In this document: positions 1 through 12,115 of the stretch, in pieces
Layout of the letters: every line of letters begins with the position of its first letter
Position numbering within the stretch: the first letter of the stretch is position 1
DNA from: Dugong dugon
Taxonomy: Eukaryota; Chordata; Mammalia; Sirenia; Dugongidae
Reading direction: 5' to 3'
DNA length: 64,000 nucleotides
Assembly (NCBI GenBank): GCA_030035585.1
Contig: CM057462.1
Coordinates: forward strand, 92,277,234 to 92,341,233
Notes under the pieces: model-generated
What the model was told of the DNA's origin: nothing
Seen by the model: the letters and a program-made list of their open reading frames with translations, nothing else
Databases searched by the model: none
Translations under genes and position numbers: made by a program

Positions 1-39
1 GCTGAGTGCGTTAACCATTTGCACCACCCCATGATTCCT
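1..39 (-). mobile_element. AfroSINE, head fragment cut by window edge
   Basis: The stretch reads as the reverse complement of the tRNA-like head of the AfroSINE that recurs through the window (goes through ttaaccatttgcaccac, then a decayed ggctcc end). Only the 5' part of the element is inside the window. Confidence 0.7.
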
Positions 40-49
40 AGAAACACGT

Positions 50-247
50 ACCCTTGCTGTCGAGTCGATTCTGACTCATAGTGACCCTATAGAACGGAGT
101 AGAACTGCCCCATAGGGTTTCCGAGGCTGTAAATCTTTATGGAAGCAGACTGCCACATCTTTGTCCCACAGAGTGGCTAGTGAGTTTGAACTGCCAGCCT
201 TCCTGTTAGCAGCCAAGCACTTTAACCACTGCTCCACAGGGTTCCTT
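50..247 (-). mobile_element. AfroSINE, near full length
   Basis: AfroSINE is a tRNA-derived, about 200-base non-coding retroposon of afrotheres. On the minus strand this copy runs from a ggaaccctg-type head through the block for 'cagtctgcttcc...aaagatt' to a tail with gactcgacagcaag. The same head, middle and tail recur in some 30 places below, which is the main evidence for the family. The open frame of about 60 codons across it is an accident of the repeat. Confidence 0.9.
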
Positions 248-366
248 CTCACAACACATAGCACATGTTAAAGACTCTGAGAAAACTTGCGGTAAAGACA
301 CCTGTTATTTTTCCACAAAGCCTCTTTTCATCTAACATCTAATTAAAATCCCATGGAACTTGCTTG

Positions 367-600
367 GAAACCCCTGGCATAGTGGTTTTGAACATACGTT
401 TTGGAGTAAGAGAGTTCTTAGTTCAAATTCTATTCCTGTCGCTTAATAGCGACGTGTCCCTGGGTAAGTTATTTCAAGCCTTGGTTTCCTTGCCTGTAAA
501 ATGGGCAGAATAACGCCTACCTCAAAGAGTGTTGTAGGGATTTAAGGAAACAATACATCTAAAATGCTAAACTCTGCGCCTGCCACATAGGATTAGCTTT
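367..600 (+). mobile_element. MIR
   Basis: Ancient tRNA-derived mammalian SINE. It shows a 'catagtggtt' head region, then 'ccctgggtaagttattt' and 'cctgtaaaatgggcagaata', in the usual MIR order, ending near 'gcctgccacatagg'. Confidence 0.85.
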
Positions 601-1177
601 TGAGATAGGGTAGTTCTTATAGTTGTTATTACAAAAAGGGAGAGGTGAGAAAATGCTTCACCTTTACGGTTTTTCCAGTGGCCAGGCTCCAGTTTCAATC
701 CTTGAAGGTCTCTGTTGGGTTGTAGGCATCCCTTAAACTTAAACCAAGGCAGTGGGGTCTGCATTGTAGACCCACAGAATACCAGAGCAAGAGGAAAAGA
801 GGAAAGGAACTGCACTTGTCTCTTTATCCTCAAGCTAAATGCCTGGCACGTGGTAGATACAAATAATGAATGAAAAATAAGTTTTTTTCTCAACCATAGT
901 CTTAAGGGAATGATGAGGGAGAGGTGGGATGGCACCGAAGGGTGTGGGTTGCCTACAATGTCCAGGTATGTCACCATTTCAGTTGGAGAGACACCTTCCC
1001 TGACTCCATAGCTTCTGGGTCACAGCCTCAGCACTTTGTTGGGACTGTTCAAGCCCCCAAGGGGAATAGAAAATGGTGTGGTCAGCACATGGAGTTGGTT
1101 CTCCCTTTCGTCTAAGTATAAGATGGTAGAAATTTAGATGAGGGAAAGCACCAACGGGCAGTAAAAATGCCTCACTC
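601..1177. other. Mostly unique DNA
   Basis: No gene seen. A short stretch near 838-875 (gcctggcacgtggtagat, then aatgaatgaa) resembles the 3' end of an L2 LINE. Open frames here, including one of about 136 codons on the minus strand, show no recognisable motif. Confidence 0.4.
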
Positions 1178-1272
1178 CTGACTCTGCCATAGAATCACTT
1201 GGTCAAATCCTTTACCTCTTTGGGTCTCAGTTTTCTCAACTGTAAAATGGGCAATTAAACTAGAGCAGTGGT
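1178..1272 (+). mobile_element. MIR fragment
   Basis: Middle part of MIR: 'ctctgccatagaatcacttgg' region followed by 'tcaactgtaaaatgggca'. Followed by a T-rich then A-rich low-complexity stretch (1278-1335). Confidence 0.7.
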
Positions 1273-1429
1273 TTTCTTTCTTTTTTTTTTTAATATTAAA
1301 ATATTTATTTAAGCAGCAAAAAAAATTTTTTAATGAGAGGTAAATGGAGGGTTTTGCATTTTGAAACAGTCTCTGAGTACAGTGTGGGAAACAAATTGGA
1401 GGATGCAGAAGTGGGTATTGGGGCACCAT

Positions 1430-1920
1430 TGCTCCAGGCGAGAGAAAGAATGCTCGTTTAGCAAGAGCTATGGCAGTGGGATGGAGAGAAGTGGGCGATG
1501 TTGAGAGATATTTAGAAGATAAAAGTCACTTAACTTTGCTGATGAGTTAGAAATGGGGGACAGGAAGTGTCAAGAATGACTCCTAAACTTTGAAAACATT
1601 ATGCTAAGCGAAAGAAGCCAGACACAAAAGGCCACATGTTGTATGATCCCATTTATATGAAATATCCAGAACAGGTAAATCCATAGTAACTGAAAGCAGA
1701 TTGGTGATTACCAGAAGTTGAAGGGACTATGTTAAATACCACTGAATTGTTCACTTTAAAATAGTTAATTTTTTATTCTCTGAATTTCACCTCAATTAAT
1801 AAAAGAAAAAAGAGTGACTCCTAGTTGTTCACTTGCTTTACAGGATAGACTGGTATCAATTCACTGACATAGGGAATGCTGGTGCTAGGCTTTGGGGGAA
1901 AGAACATGTTTTTCTTTTTG
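1430..1920 (-). mobile_element. Ancient unassigned interspersed repeat, split by the L1
   Basis: Sequence on both sides of the L1 insertion (1430-1571 and 1824-1920) joins into one stretch of a widespread old mammalian repeat that I recognise by pattern but cannot name (ccaggcgagagaaagaatg, then agaagtgggcgatgttgag). Parts of the same kind of sequence recur at 43850-44045, 46800-47100 and 54085-54690. Orientation is not known. Confidence 0.4.
1586..1809 (+). mobile_element. Old L1 3' end with target-site duplication
   Basis: Reads like the 3' UTR of an old mammalian L1 (ttatgctaagcgaaagaagc ... gtatgatcccatttatatga) and ends in an A-rich run. It is flanked by a 14-base near-perfect duplication, aagaatgactccta at 1572-1585 and aagagtgactccta at 1810-1823, so it is a 5'-truncated insertion whose edges can be placed to the base. 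Confidence 0.8.
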
Positions 1921-1955
1921 GACTTAGAGTTTGAGGAGCCCTTGAGACTTCAGAA

Positions 1956-2140
1956 GGAGCCCCGGTAGTGTAGTGGTTAAGTGCCGACGAGGTAAGTGCT
2001 CTGCGGGAGGAAGATGTGGCAGTCTGCATCTGTAAAGATTTACAGGCTTGGAAACCCTATGGGGCAGTTCTAGTCTGTCCAACAGGGTCACTACAAGCCG
2101 GAATCGGCTCGACAGCAAAGGGTTTGGTTTAGTTTTGGGC
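1956..2140 (+). mobile_element. AfroSINE
   Basis: Head ggagccccggtagtgtagtg, middle cagtctgcatctgtaaag, tail ggctcgacagcaaagg then gtttggttt. Imperfect duplication flanks it: cttgagacttcaga before and cttgagatatcaga after. Confidence 0.92.
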
Positions 2141-3345
<1,205 letters not shown>

Positions 3346-3349
3346 AAGT

Positions 3350-3550
3350 ATGATGTAGTAAAGAGCATAGATTTGGAACCAACAGACACAAGTTTGAATC
3401 CCACTTGAGACCTTGAGTGACCTTTGACAATAATTTCCCTCCTCTTTTTAAAATGGATATGAAAATAATTCCATCTGTGTAGGGTCGTTGAGAACACTGA
3501 GTGAGTTTACCACTGAGAAGCAGTGGACGCAGTACCTAGTTTACGGTAGA
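3350..3550 (+). mobile_element. MIR
   Basis: Pattern gtagtaaagagcatagattt, 'agtttgaatccca', 'tttaaaatggatatgaaaat' in MIR order on the plus strand. Confidence 0.7.
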
Positions 3551-3884
3551 TTGTCAAAGTGGGAACTAGGATTATCTCGACAATGTTGTTTCTAGATTTT
3601 AAAGTATTACCCCTAAAATCACTTTTTAGGAAAAACAAAAACTATGACACTAATATTTGTAATGCAGTTTATAATTTGCAAGGCACTTCCACAAATTTAC
3701 CTTGTTATATGGGCTATTCTAGAGAGGCAGCTCAGCTCTGCTCTCCTCCCACCCAGTTTGGGATACCCATTATAGGTGGCAGGATCCTTATCCAGAGTGA
3801 GATTTCCAGTGTTGCCATATATCAAGGGAGTCCAGTTCAGCAAACAGAACTGAGCTTTGGTAATAATGAGGATGATGAGTACTG

Positions 3885-4090
3885 ATTCAACAGTAGCCCT
3901 GTGCCATGCACTGATACTTGCCATGTACTCTTTAAATGTTCCCAAAAATTCCCTGAGGGAGGTGTTCTGATTATTCCCATTTTACAGATGAGGTTCAGTT
4001 ACTTGCCCAGGGTTGCATCATGGCAGCATGGTGGCCCCCAGGCAGCCTGGCTCCAGCCCTGCTTGTTTCACCACTAGTTCAAATTGCCTC
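3885..4090 (-). mobile_element. MIR
   Basis: Reverse-complement MIR: 'tgatacttgccatgtact', 'ttcccattttacagatgagg', 'acttgcccagggttgc', 'cagcctggctccagccctg'. Confidence 0.85.
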
Positions 4091-4193
4091 ATCTGTTTAC
4101 TGGCTTCTTCTAAGCTACTTCTAACAAGTGAAAGAAAGGTGTGAAAATATCCCTGTATTTTACATATTCAAAGGTAACACTGGGTACCTTTAA

Positions 4194-4628
4194 GGTCCCT
4201 GGGTGGCACAAATGTTTTGCACTTGACTACTAACCTACAGGTTGGTGGTTCAAACCCACCCAGCAGCACCATGGAAGAAAGGCCTGGAGATATGCTTCTG
4301 TAAAGATTGTTGTTGTTGTTAGGTGCCATCAAGTCAATTTAGACTGATAAGCAACTCACTGTGACAGAAAAGAACTGTCCCATAGGGTTTTCTTGACTGT
4401 GATATTTATAGAAGTAGAACGCCAGGTCTTCTTCTCACAGAGCTGCTGAGCAGGTTCGAACCACCAACCTTTCAGTTAGCAACCAAGCCCTTAACTGTTT
4501 GCGTCACCAGGGCTCCTTTCCGTAAAGATCACAGCCAAGAAAACCCTATGGGGCAGTTCTGCTCTATAACACATGGAGTTGCCATGAGTTGGAATCAAAT
4601 TGATGGCAATAAGTTTGGTTTGTGTGTG
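4194..4628 (+). mobile_element. AfroSINE split by a second AfroSINE
   Basis: The outer copy runs 4194-4307 (head gtccctgggtggcacaaatg to 'tgcttctgtaaagatt') and resumes 4518-4628 ('ccgtaaagatcacagcc' to 'gatggcaataagtttggttt'). The target duplication of the inner element is ttctgtaaagat versus ttccgtaaagat. Confidence 0.93.
4308..4517 (-). mobile_element. AfroSINE nested inside another AfroSINE
   Basis: Starts with a (ttg)n tail, continues aggtgccatcaagtc and ends caccagggctcc. It sits in opposite orientation within the plus-strand copy and so is the younger of the two. Confidence 0.93.
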
Positions 4629-4944
4629 TGTACCTTTAGGTGCCAGAGACTGTATTCGTTTTGGGATTGTTGTCCCCCCGCCCAGGGGGTCTTGATATCT
4701 GGATGTATCAGTTATCCAGGAAATATGTATTGACCCACATTAAGCGTGAGATGCCGTGGAAAGGAAAGGATGTGGACACGTACTTAATGCCCTCAAAACG
4801 CCCCTAAGACTAGTTGGAGAAGTCAAGTCTAGCACAATTAATGATAGAAAACTGTATAGGATAATGTCTTGTAACTTGCATAAGCAATATCTGCTGTCAG
4901 AATTCATATCTTCCATGACCTATTCTGGTTCAGACATTGAGCTA
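4629..4944. other. Unique DNA, no gene seen
   Basis: Nothing recognised apart from a C/G-rich patch near 4672-4690. Confidence 0.4.
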
Positions 4945-5118
4945 CTTGCTTTCCAGTAACCCTCCAAGTGAGACATTGTTTTTCCCACTTCAGAGTTGAC
5001 GCCACAGAAGCTCTCAACTGAAGCTTAAGTAACTTGCTGCAGGTCCCACAGCTACCATGAGGGGGAATTGGAATTCTGACCCTGAATCTCATTCACTTTC
5101 CATGACCCTTTGCTGCCT
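4945..5118 (-). mobile_element. MIR
   Basis: Decayed reverse-complement MIR: 'aagcttaagtaacttgctgc', 'ggtcccacagctacc', ending 'gctgcctcc'. Confidence 0.6.
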
Positions 5119-5989
5119 CCCCATCTGTTGAATCAGCTGCAGACACTCCCAGGTCTGTGGCCCCTGGAATGGCTCCAAAAAGCTCCTCCTCATCTCTGAT
5201 CATAATTCAGCTGCTTTCCTTGACCCCACTTGGCTATAGCTTTGGGAGCCAAAAGCTCAGAGGAGGAAGACGGAGGTGGAGGCAGCTGGGGCCATGGTCC
5301 AGTGGGGGTGAGGGTAAGGCCGACCTTCCTCCTTCTGCAGCTTCCAGAGAGGCAGCCCCAACACACGTGCCCTGGGGGAGGCAGGGAGACAGAACCCCGA
5401 GAGGCTGGCCAGCAGCACAGAGCCACGCTCCCGCACCTCAGGATTTATGTGACCTCTGAGTCAGGTCGTTTTCTTTGGGGTGTGGTGAGGATTACAGTGA
5501 GAAAACTAAGTTGGAACTGTTTGGAGCCCTACTCTGAAACGTCACTTTCCCCCTCCCTCTTGACATTCAGCTGTCATCTCAAGAAACAGCTTCCTGTTCA
5601 GGGATGTGCCCCAGGCCCAGAAAATGGCCAGCCTTCTGGAGGGCTAGAGGGAGAGACTCTGCATCATGCAGAAAGCAAGCAAAGGCCGAGCTCACTACTG
5701 TGCTGAGGAGGGCAGACTTCGGGGGTTTGGTCCCTCAGCTTCTTTTGCCCCAGAGTTCACCCACATTTCTTGTTGACTCGTTAGACGACTGTTGGCCTTG
5801 TTTTGTGAGAATCCTCCAGAAAACATATTATCACATGTAAGAGACACGCACCTTCTGTTTTTAAGTTCTGAACTCTGGCAGAAGGGATGTTGAATATAAG
5901 AGTAATAACAGTCACACTCACAGTCACTGCATGTCCTCTGGGCTATGGCAGAGCCTCCTTGTGGTCTTCTGACCTTCGTTCTGGGCCCC
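5119..5989. other. Unique GC-rich DNA
   Basis: No repeat recognised. It carries a plus-strand open frame of 158 codons (5230-5706) that is glycine/proline/arginine-rich with no domain I can identify. A good acceptor-like string (ttcctccttctgcag, ending 5340) lies inside it. I would not call it a gene on this evidence. Confidence 0.35.
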
Positions 5990-6580
5990 TCTGCTCCATT
6001 CTACACTTCACAGTCTAAGTGCTCCTTTTGAAATGCTAGCTAAAGTCCAAATGCCTGTGCGAAGTCTGCAGGGCCCACATGACCTGCCTACTGCTTGCCC
6101 CAACAGCTCGTCTTCCTCTGCTTTCTGCCTGACACTTGATGCTTCAACCGCATGGAACCAGCTGAAGCATTGAATGTTTCAGGAAATACCATGCTGTCTT
6201 GCCTCCAGGCCTTGGTACATGCTATTCCCTCTGCCTGGCTCACCTTTTCTCTCTACTCCACCCTCCATATTCACCTAGCCCCTACTTGTTCTTCAGGTCT
6301 CAACTTAAACATCAGTCCTCCAAGAAGCTCTTTCTGAGTCTTCAATGTCTGGTTTGAGAGCTTTTTCTAGTGTTCCCATAGCACCCTGTTTCCCCTATCA
6401 TGGCACTTACCATCCTCAGTGTTCACAACCTGTTAACTTTCTATTTCTCCTATGACCTAGAAACTCCTAGAGGGCAGGAACTGCCCTTTCACCCATGTGT
6501 ACCCAGGATCTAGCCCTGTGCCAGGCACATAATAAAAGCTCAGTAAATATTTTTGGAATGAGTGAATGAAATCCACTAGT
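5990..6580 (+). mobile_element. L2 LINE 3' end
   Basis: Typical L2 3' region on the plus strand: 'gctattccctctgcctggct', 'ttcaggtctcaacttaaac', 'tcctccaagaagctctttct', 'ctagagggcaggaactg', ending 'ggcacataataaaagctcag' and aatgagtgaatga. Confidence 0.85.
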
Positions 6581-6609
6581 TACCTGGCAGAGTGTTTAAT
6601 TTTGCTGTC

Positions 6610-6735
6610 ATCTCCTCAACCTGAGGTACAATTATCTTAATTTTACAGATGACAAATGTCTTGACCAACTTTCACAGCTAGTAACTAGCTAACCAAGAAT
6701 TCGTTTATAAAGCTTCAGAGCCTGAAAGTGAGAAG
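6610..6735 (-). mobile_element. MIR fragment
   Basis: Reverse-complement MIR core: 'ttaattttacagatgacaaa', 'cagctagtaactagc'. Strongly decayed. Confidence 0.5.
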
Positions 6736-6905
6736 CACCCAGGAGACAGGATCAAGGTGGGTACCGGCAGCAGATGAGAGATGTATCATGGTCACATTGA
6801 ATAAAACTATTTTAATTTAAATGTTGAAAAGTAATTTATCACCCATTGCCACAAAAATTAATTGGAGATGGAATTGGAGAAAAGCTCTACCAAATTAGCC
6901 TGAAT

Positions 6906-7110
6906 ATCCCTGAGTGGTTCAGTTAACACACTCAGCTGCTAATCGAAAGGTTGGAGATTCAAGTCTACCCAGAGGTGCCTTGGAAGAAAGGCCTGGTGAT
7001 CTACTTCTGAAAATCACTGAAAACCCTATGGAGCACAGTTCTGCTCTGACACACATGGTGTCACCATGAGTTGGAGTTGGAGTCAACTCTGCAGCAACTG
7101 GTTTGGTTTA
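6906..7110 (+). mobile_element. AfroSINE, 'acacatggtgtcacc' subfamily
   Basis: Head 'tccctgagtggttcagtt', body 'ggtgccttggaagaaaggcc', then 'ctatggagcacagttctgct' and tail 'gtcaactctgcagcaactgg'. This body differs from the 'gggagaaagatgtggcag' type, so it belongs to a second AfroSINE subfamily, shared with copies at 33799, 38293 and 56838. Confidence 0.9.
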
Positions 7111-7611
7111 GAAAGGGGTTGTTTTTCTTCAAGGAGTAGAATCTGCGAAGCCAGGTCCCAAACCCTGAAGCCGCTGTCTGAGCAGTTCACGGTAAAGGGT
7201 GCCATGATGGGGTAAGGTGGGTTTGCCAGCCTTGGGCAATGTGTACTCCTGGAAGGCCGAAGGGCTTTTCTCAGTTCCTATTACCAGAACAAGAAGCATT
7301 CTTACAACTTGGCATGCCATTATATGAAAGAAGTGAGGTCACTGTCGGCAGGAACGTGTCTCATGTCTGTCTGGTTGTCCTATGGGAATTTTTGAGGGCA
7401 CTGGTTTGGTTTTCACCAAATGTGAACGCTCTACCTAGATCCATTAAATTGAATTTGTGGGTGGGGTGTGGGCTAATAACTATTTTCCAGAAAGCATATC
7501 TTGTGTGATTTACTGAGTGCTGCTCTCCAGTACACAGAACGGCTAGTTAAGAGTAGCAATCTTCATGACAGTGTTGTTCCTTAAAAGCTGTCTCCATTGG
7601 TTTCTGACTTC
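7111..7611. other. Unique DNA, no gene seen
   Basis: No repeat or coding signature recognised. Confidence 0.4.
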
Positions 7612-7735
7612 ATTTTTACACTGTGATAGGAGGGCTATTATTATCCCAGATAAGAAAACAGAGATTTTGAGAGTTTATGTGACCTGTGAAGAATCCCTCA
7701 ATCATGAAGCAAAAAGCAGAGCTACCAACTCCACC
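7612..7735 (-). mobile_element. MIR fragment
   Basis: Reverse-complement MIR core: 'ctattattatcccagataag', 'gagagtttatgtgacctgt'. Confidence 0.55.
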
Positions 7736-7756
7736 CACCTGTGGGGGTTTGGGAAT

Positions 7757-8335
7757 TGTTTTTTCTGGTTAACTACTGCTGTATAACAAAGCACCCCAAA
7801 ATCTAGTGGCGTTAAACAATAACCATTTTATTATGCTCACAGATTCTGTGGGTCAGGAAATCAAATGGGGCACAGTGGAGATAGCTTGTCTCTGCTCCAT
7901 AATGCCTGGGACCTCACCTGGGAAGACTGGAACAGCCGGGAATAACTCAAATGACTGGGGGCTGGAATCATTTGGAGATTCTATCACAGGCTGGGCTCAG
8001 CTGGGACTGTCAACTTCTGTGCCTACACATGACCTCTCTGTGTGGCTTGAGTTTCTCACAACATGGTGGTGTTCCAAGAGGGCGCTTCCAAAGAGCAGGT
8101 GTTCCAAGAGACCTAGGTGGAAGCTATGTTGTCTTTCTGGTCCGATCCTTGGAGTTGTGCGGTCACTTCTCCCACATCCAACTGGTTATAAGCAAGCCAA
8201 TCAGGCCAGCCCAGATTCAAGGGGAGGGGAACTAGACTCTATCCCTTGATGGGGGAGAGGCAAGATCGGATTACAGAAGAGCATGTAAGATGAGAACTAA
8301 TGTTGTAGCCATCTTTGGAATGTACAATCTGCCAC
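7757..8335 (-). mobile_element. MaLR (MLT1-type) solo LTR
   Basis: Read on the minus strand it begins tgtggcagattgtacattcc and ends in 'gggtgctttgttatacagca', with an aataaa signal near its 3' end (reverse of ttattgtttaac... region near 7818-7835). This is the layout of MLT1 LTRs from mammalian ERVL-MaLR elements. No clear target duplication was found. Confidence 0.75.
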
Positions 8336-9009
8336 AATTGCCAAATTAGTATTTTTCTCTCCAGCAAAGAAACCATTCTGGGTCATACGAGCATGGGGAC
8401 GAATTTAATTCAGAAATTATTTTCACAAACAGCATCTGTTTGCTAACTACCTAGGTATGGATACATGCTTTATCTCACATTTCCATGCCCATGACATACA
8501 TAACTCATCAATTGCAGCACAGTTTCTATTAAGCCCAGATAGGGCTCCAGAAATCTCAGTACTGCTCTGAACAAGAAATATTAATCAACTGTAGTGGGGA
8601 TATGAATGAAAACCTCTTAGCCCATTCTGAGGAATATTTCTATTATTTTCACAAATGCTTAACTAACATTTGTGGATGTTAAAGCTTATTTGAAAATAGG
8701 CCAGTCAGTAAATTGATGAAAAATATATGTGCATATGGAAAAAATTATTGGTTACTGTTAAATAAAATAAATCACAACTTATATAGGAAATATCATAAAA
8801 ATATTAATGAAATAATTTTACTGATTTTTAAAAAGCTTAGAAGTGAATTAAAAGTTTATTTCATTATTTTCAGGTCATGGCCCCAGCCTTTTCCTACACC
8901 CAAGCTCTTTCCACTGCTACTTTGCAGGCAGGGAGAGTTCCCAGCCTGGGCTGTAACAGTCCTGCGTATCTGACACCAGGATAATTCCTGAAGCTTCGAT
9001 GGTACTTTT
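8336..9009. other. Unique AT-rich DNA
   Basis: No gene or repeat recognised; particularly AT-rich from 8700 to 8870. Confidence 0.4.
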
Positions 9010-9345
9010 CAAAGCATCGCAGCATGCATTCTTTCATTTGATCTTCACAACTGTTCTGTAAGATCAGTAGATTTGCAGTGAAGATGACATTTAGCAATCA
9101 GATTATTTGCACCAAATCGTACAATCAAATTATATTGATCAATATTATATATTGATCACCTCTTAGAAACCATTTAATCACATTATATACACAATATCAT
9201 TTAATCCTTACCACAACCTTAAAGTGCAGTATTATTAGCTGTATTTTGCAGATGAGAAAATGGAGGGTGTAAGAGATTAAATAATTTGGCTAACCTCATA
9301 ATTAACAAGTGACGAACCAGGATTTGAACCCAGGTCGGTCAGACT
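9010..9345 (-). mobile_element. MIR, two fragments
   Basis: Two reverse-complement MIR pieces: one at 9010-9085 ('ttgatcttcacaactgttct') and a longer one at 9170-9345 ('tttaatccttaccacaacct', 'ttgcagatgagaaaatgg', 'aggatttgaacccagg'). Between them is an AT-rich patch with attgatca repeated at 9134 and 9150. Confidence 0.75.
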
Positions 9346-10559
9346 TCAAAGTCCAAGTAAAATATAGAACTAGAATCAAGGACCCCATTACTTTCTTTGG
9401 GAAATACAATTTTATTCAAATCTAATTGAAAAAAACAATAGTTTTAGCAAGATGAACTGATAATATAATTTGGTGCTCATGTTCTTGACTGACGGATAGT
9501 GGTTGTGGGGAGATGTGTACATGAATGATATCTGAGGAGCATTCAATGTCAGTTTAAAATAGAAGCCCAAGTACAGTGGTCCTACAGTGTCATCAGTAGA
9601 TAGACCCTTGCAAAGTAGCTGATTTATGGAAGGGAGGAAAGACTTGGGTTTCTGCCCCACCTGTGCAATCTTCTTGAGTTAGCCAGCTGTGCTGGCATCA
9701 TAAAAACCAGTTCATCTCAGGATTCCTAAATTCAAGTTTGTATTCCCATCTCCATGCTTAAGGAAGATTTTCTTTTCTGTCATATAGTAACTTCCAAAGA
9801 ATAAAGGATTACATTCAAAATGTCTTTTTTTTTTTTTGTGGGGGTGGTACTTAACAGCAGCAAGCAGGGGCGCCCACTCCAGTGCCCAGTATGGTCCTTG
9901 ACCCAGAGTGAGCCTGCCGTGAGCATTTGTGGGATAACAGCTCCTGTCACCCTCACCCCTGCCCTGCAGTGAAAGAATGTCCACACTTCCCGAACAAGGG
10001 AACAAAGGCCACCCTGCCCAGCCTCTTTTCTAGCTTTATCTTCAACCACAATCCAACTTGTCCACCCTTTGCCTGCCTGTGCCGTCACTGGGAACTTCTT
10101 ATAGTTCCCCAAATATCTCATACTTTTCTGCATTGACCTGATTTTGCCCATGCTGTTCCATTTGTTGGAAATTTTTTCACTGCTGTACTAAAGTAGGAAT
10201 GTCTACTCCACCCAGTTCTCCTTCCATGGAAAACTAGCTTCTGCTCAGGGAGCCGTGGCCATGCTCTGCATCATAAGCCGCCATCACATTTTCAGGCCAC
10301 AGCTGACTGGGCCAGGGGCGAGCACCTGACTCAAGGGCAGCCAATTGACTGGCTAGTCAGCAACCTGTGCCCTGTGACCTATGGCTTGGTTCAGAAAGAT
10401 GAACTGCAATAATCGGGCCCTTTCTCTAGGGAATCTGAACTAAGACAAGAATATATTTGCTTGGTCTTCCTAGCCAGGAACACTGTCTCCTCTGGATGTT
10501 CTTCACAGAACTTCGTATTTCCTTACAGACAGTCCCTGGAGGAAAAAAAAAACCAGCAA
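9346..10559. other. Mostly unique DNA
   Basis: No gene recognised. 10140-10450 may be an old repeat (gggccaggggcgagcacctg) but I cannot assign it. Open frames near 9712-10151 on the minus strand and 9927-10136 on the plus strand overlap and show no domain. Confidence 0.35.
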
Positions 10560-10635
10560 ATTACATTGTATCCCCAGGATCTAGCCCAATGGTTGGCCCA
10601 GCGTACAGCCTCAACAGATGTCTAGTGAGTCCACA
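10560..10635 (+). mobile_element. L2 LINE 3' fragment
   Basis: Matches the L2 terminal pattern: 'tatccccaggatctagccca' and a tail resembling 'cagatgtctagtga'. Confidence 0.5.
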
Positions 10636-10744
10636 AACTCAGATGGACAAGAACATTGCACTTTTCTTTATTCAGGAAATTTACATCTTGCTCTGACCCA
10701 CATTCCACTAAGCTGCCAGGTTTGTTGTTGTTTTTTTTTTTCAA

Positions 10745-10942
10745 TTGAACACATAATATTACTCATTTAATGCTCAGAACAACAATAGAGAAAGTATGAT
10801 TTTTATTCCCATTTTCCAGATTATAAAACAGAGATGAGTAGAGGTTAGATAACTTGCTCAAGGTCACATTAATAGTAAATGAGAGGGTTGAGATAAAACA
10901 CAGGAAGTCGAGTCTTCACTCTCAACCACTGCCTCACAGATT
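10745..10942 (-). mobile_element. MIR
   Basis: 'ttattcccattttccagatt', 'acttgctcaaggtcacatt', 'ctctcaaccactgcctcaca' in reverse-complement MIR order. Confidence 0.85.
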
Positions 10943-11334
10943 TAACCTCAATCATTATTGTGACCTACCCTTACAGCCATGTTAAGGTCTGTGGTGGTCT
11001 CAGTACTGCAGCACCAAGGAGGCCCCTCTAGTCATTGGTCCATACTGATCCCCACTGAGTTTCCCACCAGCCGAGCCCCAGGGTCATTGGAGACTCTGCC
11101 TCTGCTCTGTTACTGTGTCATGTTTTTTGCATGGTGGCCCTTGTGGCATTGGGAGTGCCTGGGCTTACCATGCCATGTAGCCAGGCTTTCCAAAAGGCTG
11201 CCTCACGCAAGGGTGCTGCTGGTCCCTGGGGTGCAGCAGGCCCTGCCTACTGATTTGGAATTGTCTTGTGACACTGCAGATTAAAGTCATACTTAAAGAT
11301 TGGTAAAGTCCACATGAACTCGGTTAATTTTCTC
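10943..11334. other. Unique DNA
   Basis: A 101-codon plus-strand open frame (10979-11284) has no recognisable motif. No repeat recognised. Confidence 0.4.
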
Positions 11335-11455
11335 AGTGTTCCATGGCATGATTATGATTATTCTCATTTTACTGATGAGGAAACTGAGGCACAGAGAGGT
11401 CGTAAAACTTGTCCAAAGCCAGGTGGCTGTAAGTGACAGGCGGTCAGACTCTAGG
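11335..11455 (-). mobile_element. MIR fragment
   Basis: 'ctcattttactgatgaggaa', 'actgaggcacagagagg' in reverse orientation, abutting the MaLR LTR that follows. Confidence 0.8.
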
Positions 11456-11509
11456 GCTATTATGGATGGAATTGTGTCCCTTCAAAACGTGTGGAAATCC
11501 TCACTCACC

Positions 11510-11758
11510 TCTTTTAAAGAATTATCTATATCAAATAGACAACAGTCACTCTGAAGCACGGTTGAATAGTTTATGGGGCACTGAGTCTAAGTGAAAGGTT
11601 GTGAAACAGTACGGGGAGAGAAAGCGAGAATAGAGAATAGTGACAAAATGTGAAGAATGTAACCAACATCGTTGAACTGTACACATAGAAATTGTCGAAT
11701 GCATGTATGATCTGAGGTATATATTTTCACCAAAAATAAAATACATATTTAAAAAAAC
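11510..11758 (+). mobile_element. L1 3' end
   Basis: 3'-UTR-like stretch 'atcgttgaactgtacacata', 'caccaaaaataaaatac' ending in an A-run (11751-11759). It lies inside the MaLR LTR. The left edge is uncertain. Confidence 0.55.
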
Positions 11759-11759
11759 A

Positions 11760-11938
11760 ACTTGCCTACTAGCCGAAAGGTTGGTGGTTCAAACCTATCA
11801 GAGGCACCTCAGAAGATGGGCCTGGCAGTCTGCTTCTGAAAGGCCACAGCCTTGAAAATCCTGTGGAGAGTTCTACTCTGTACACACAGGATTGCCGTGA
11901 GTCAGAATTGACTCGGCAGCAACTAATAACAACAACGT
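11760..11938 (+). mobile_element. AfroSINE, 5' truncated
   Basis: Begins within the head at 'ttgcctactagccgaaagg' and ends with 'tcggcagcaactaataacaa'. It follows the L1 A-run directly and precedes a second SINE in the same orientation. Confidence 0.9.
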
Positions 11939-12115
11939 ACCTGGATGGTGCAAATGGTTTAGCGCTCAACTACTAACCAGAAGGTTGGCAGTTCAAACCA
12001 CCCAGAGGTGCCTCAGAAGAAAGGCCTGTCAATCTGCTTCCAAAAGGTAACAGCCTTGAAAACCCTGTGGAGTTACCATGAGTTGGAATCCACTCAGTGG
12101 CAAGTGGTTGGTACC
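11939..12115 (+). mobile_element. AfroSINE
   Basis: 'tacctggatggtgcaaatgg' head, 'agaggtgcctcagaagaaag' body and a tail at 'cactcagtggcaagtgg'. It lacks the 'agttctactctg' block, so an internal piece of about 30 bases is missing relative to its neighbour. Confidence 0.9.

Noticed and set aside
5230-5706. 158-codon open frame with an acceptor-like site inside
   Set aside because: No recognisable protein and no matching donor or start context. It was kept only as a note on unique DNA.
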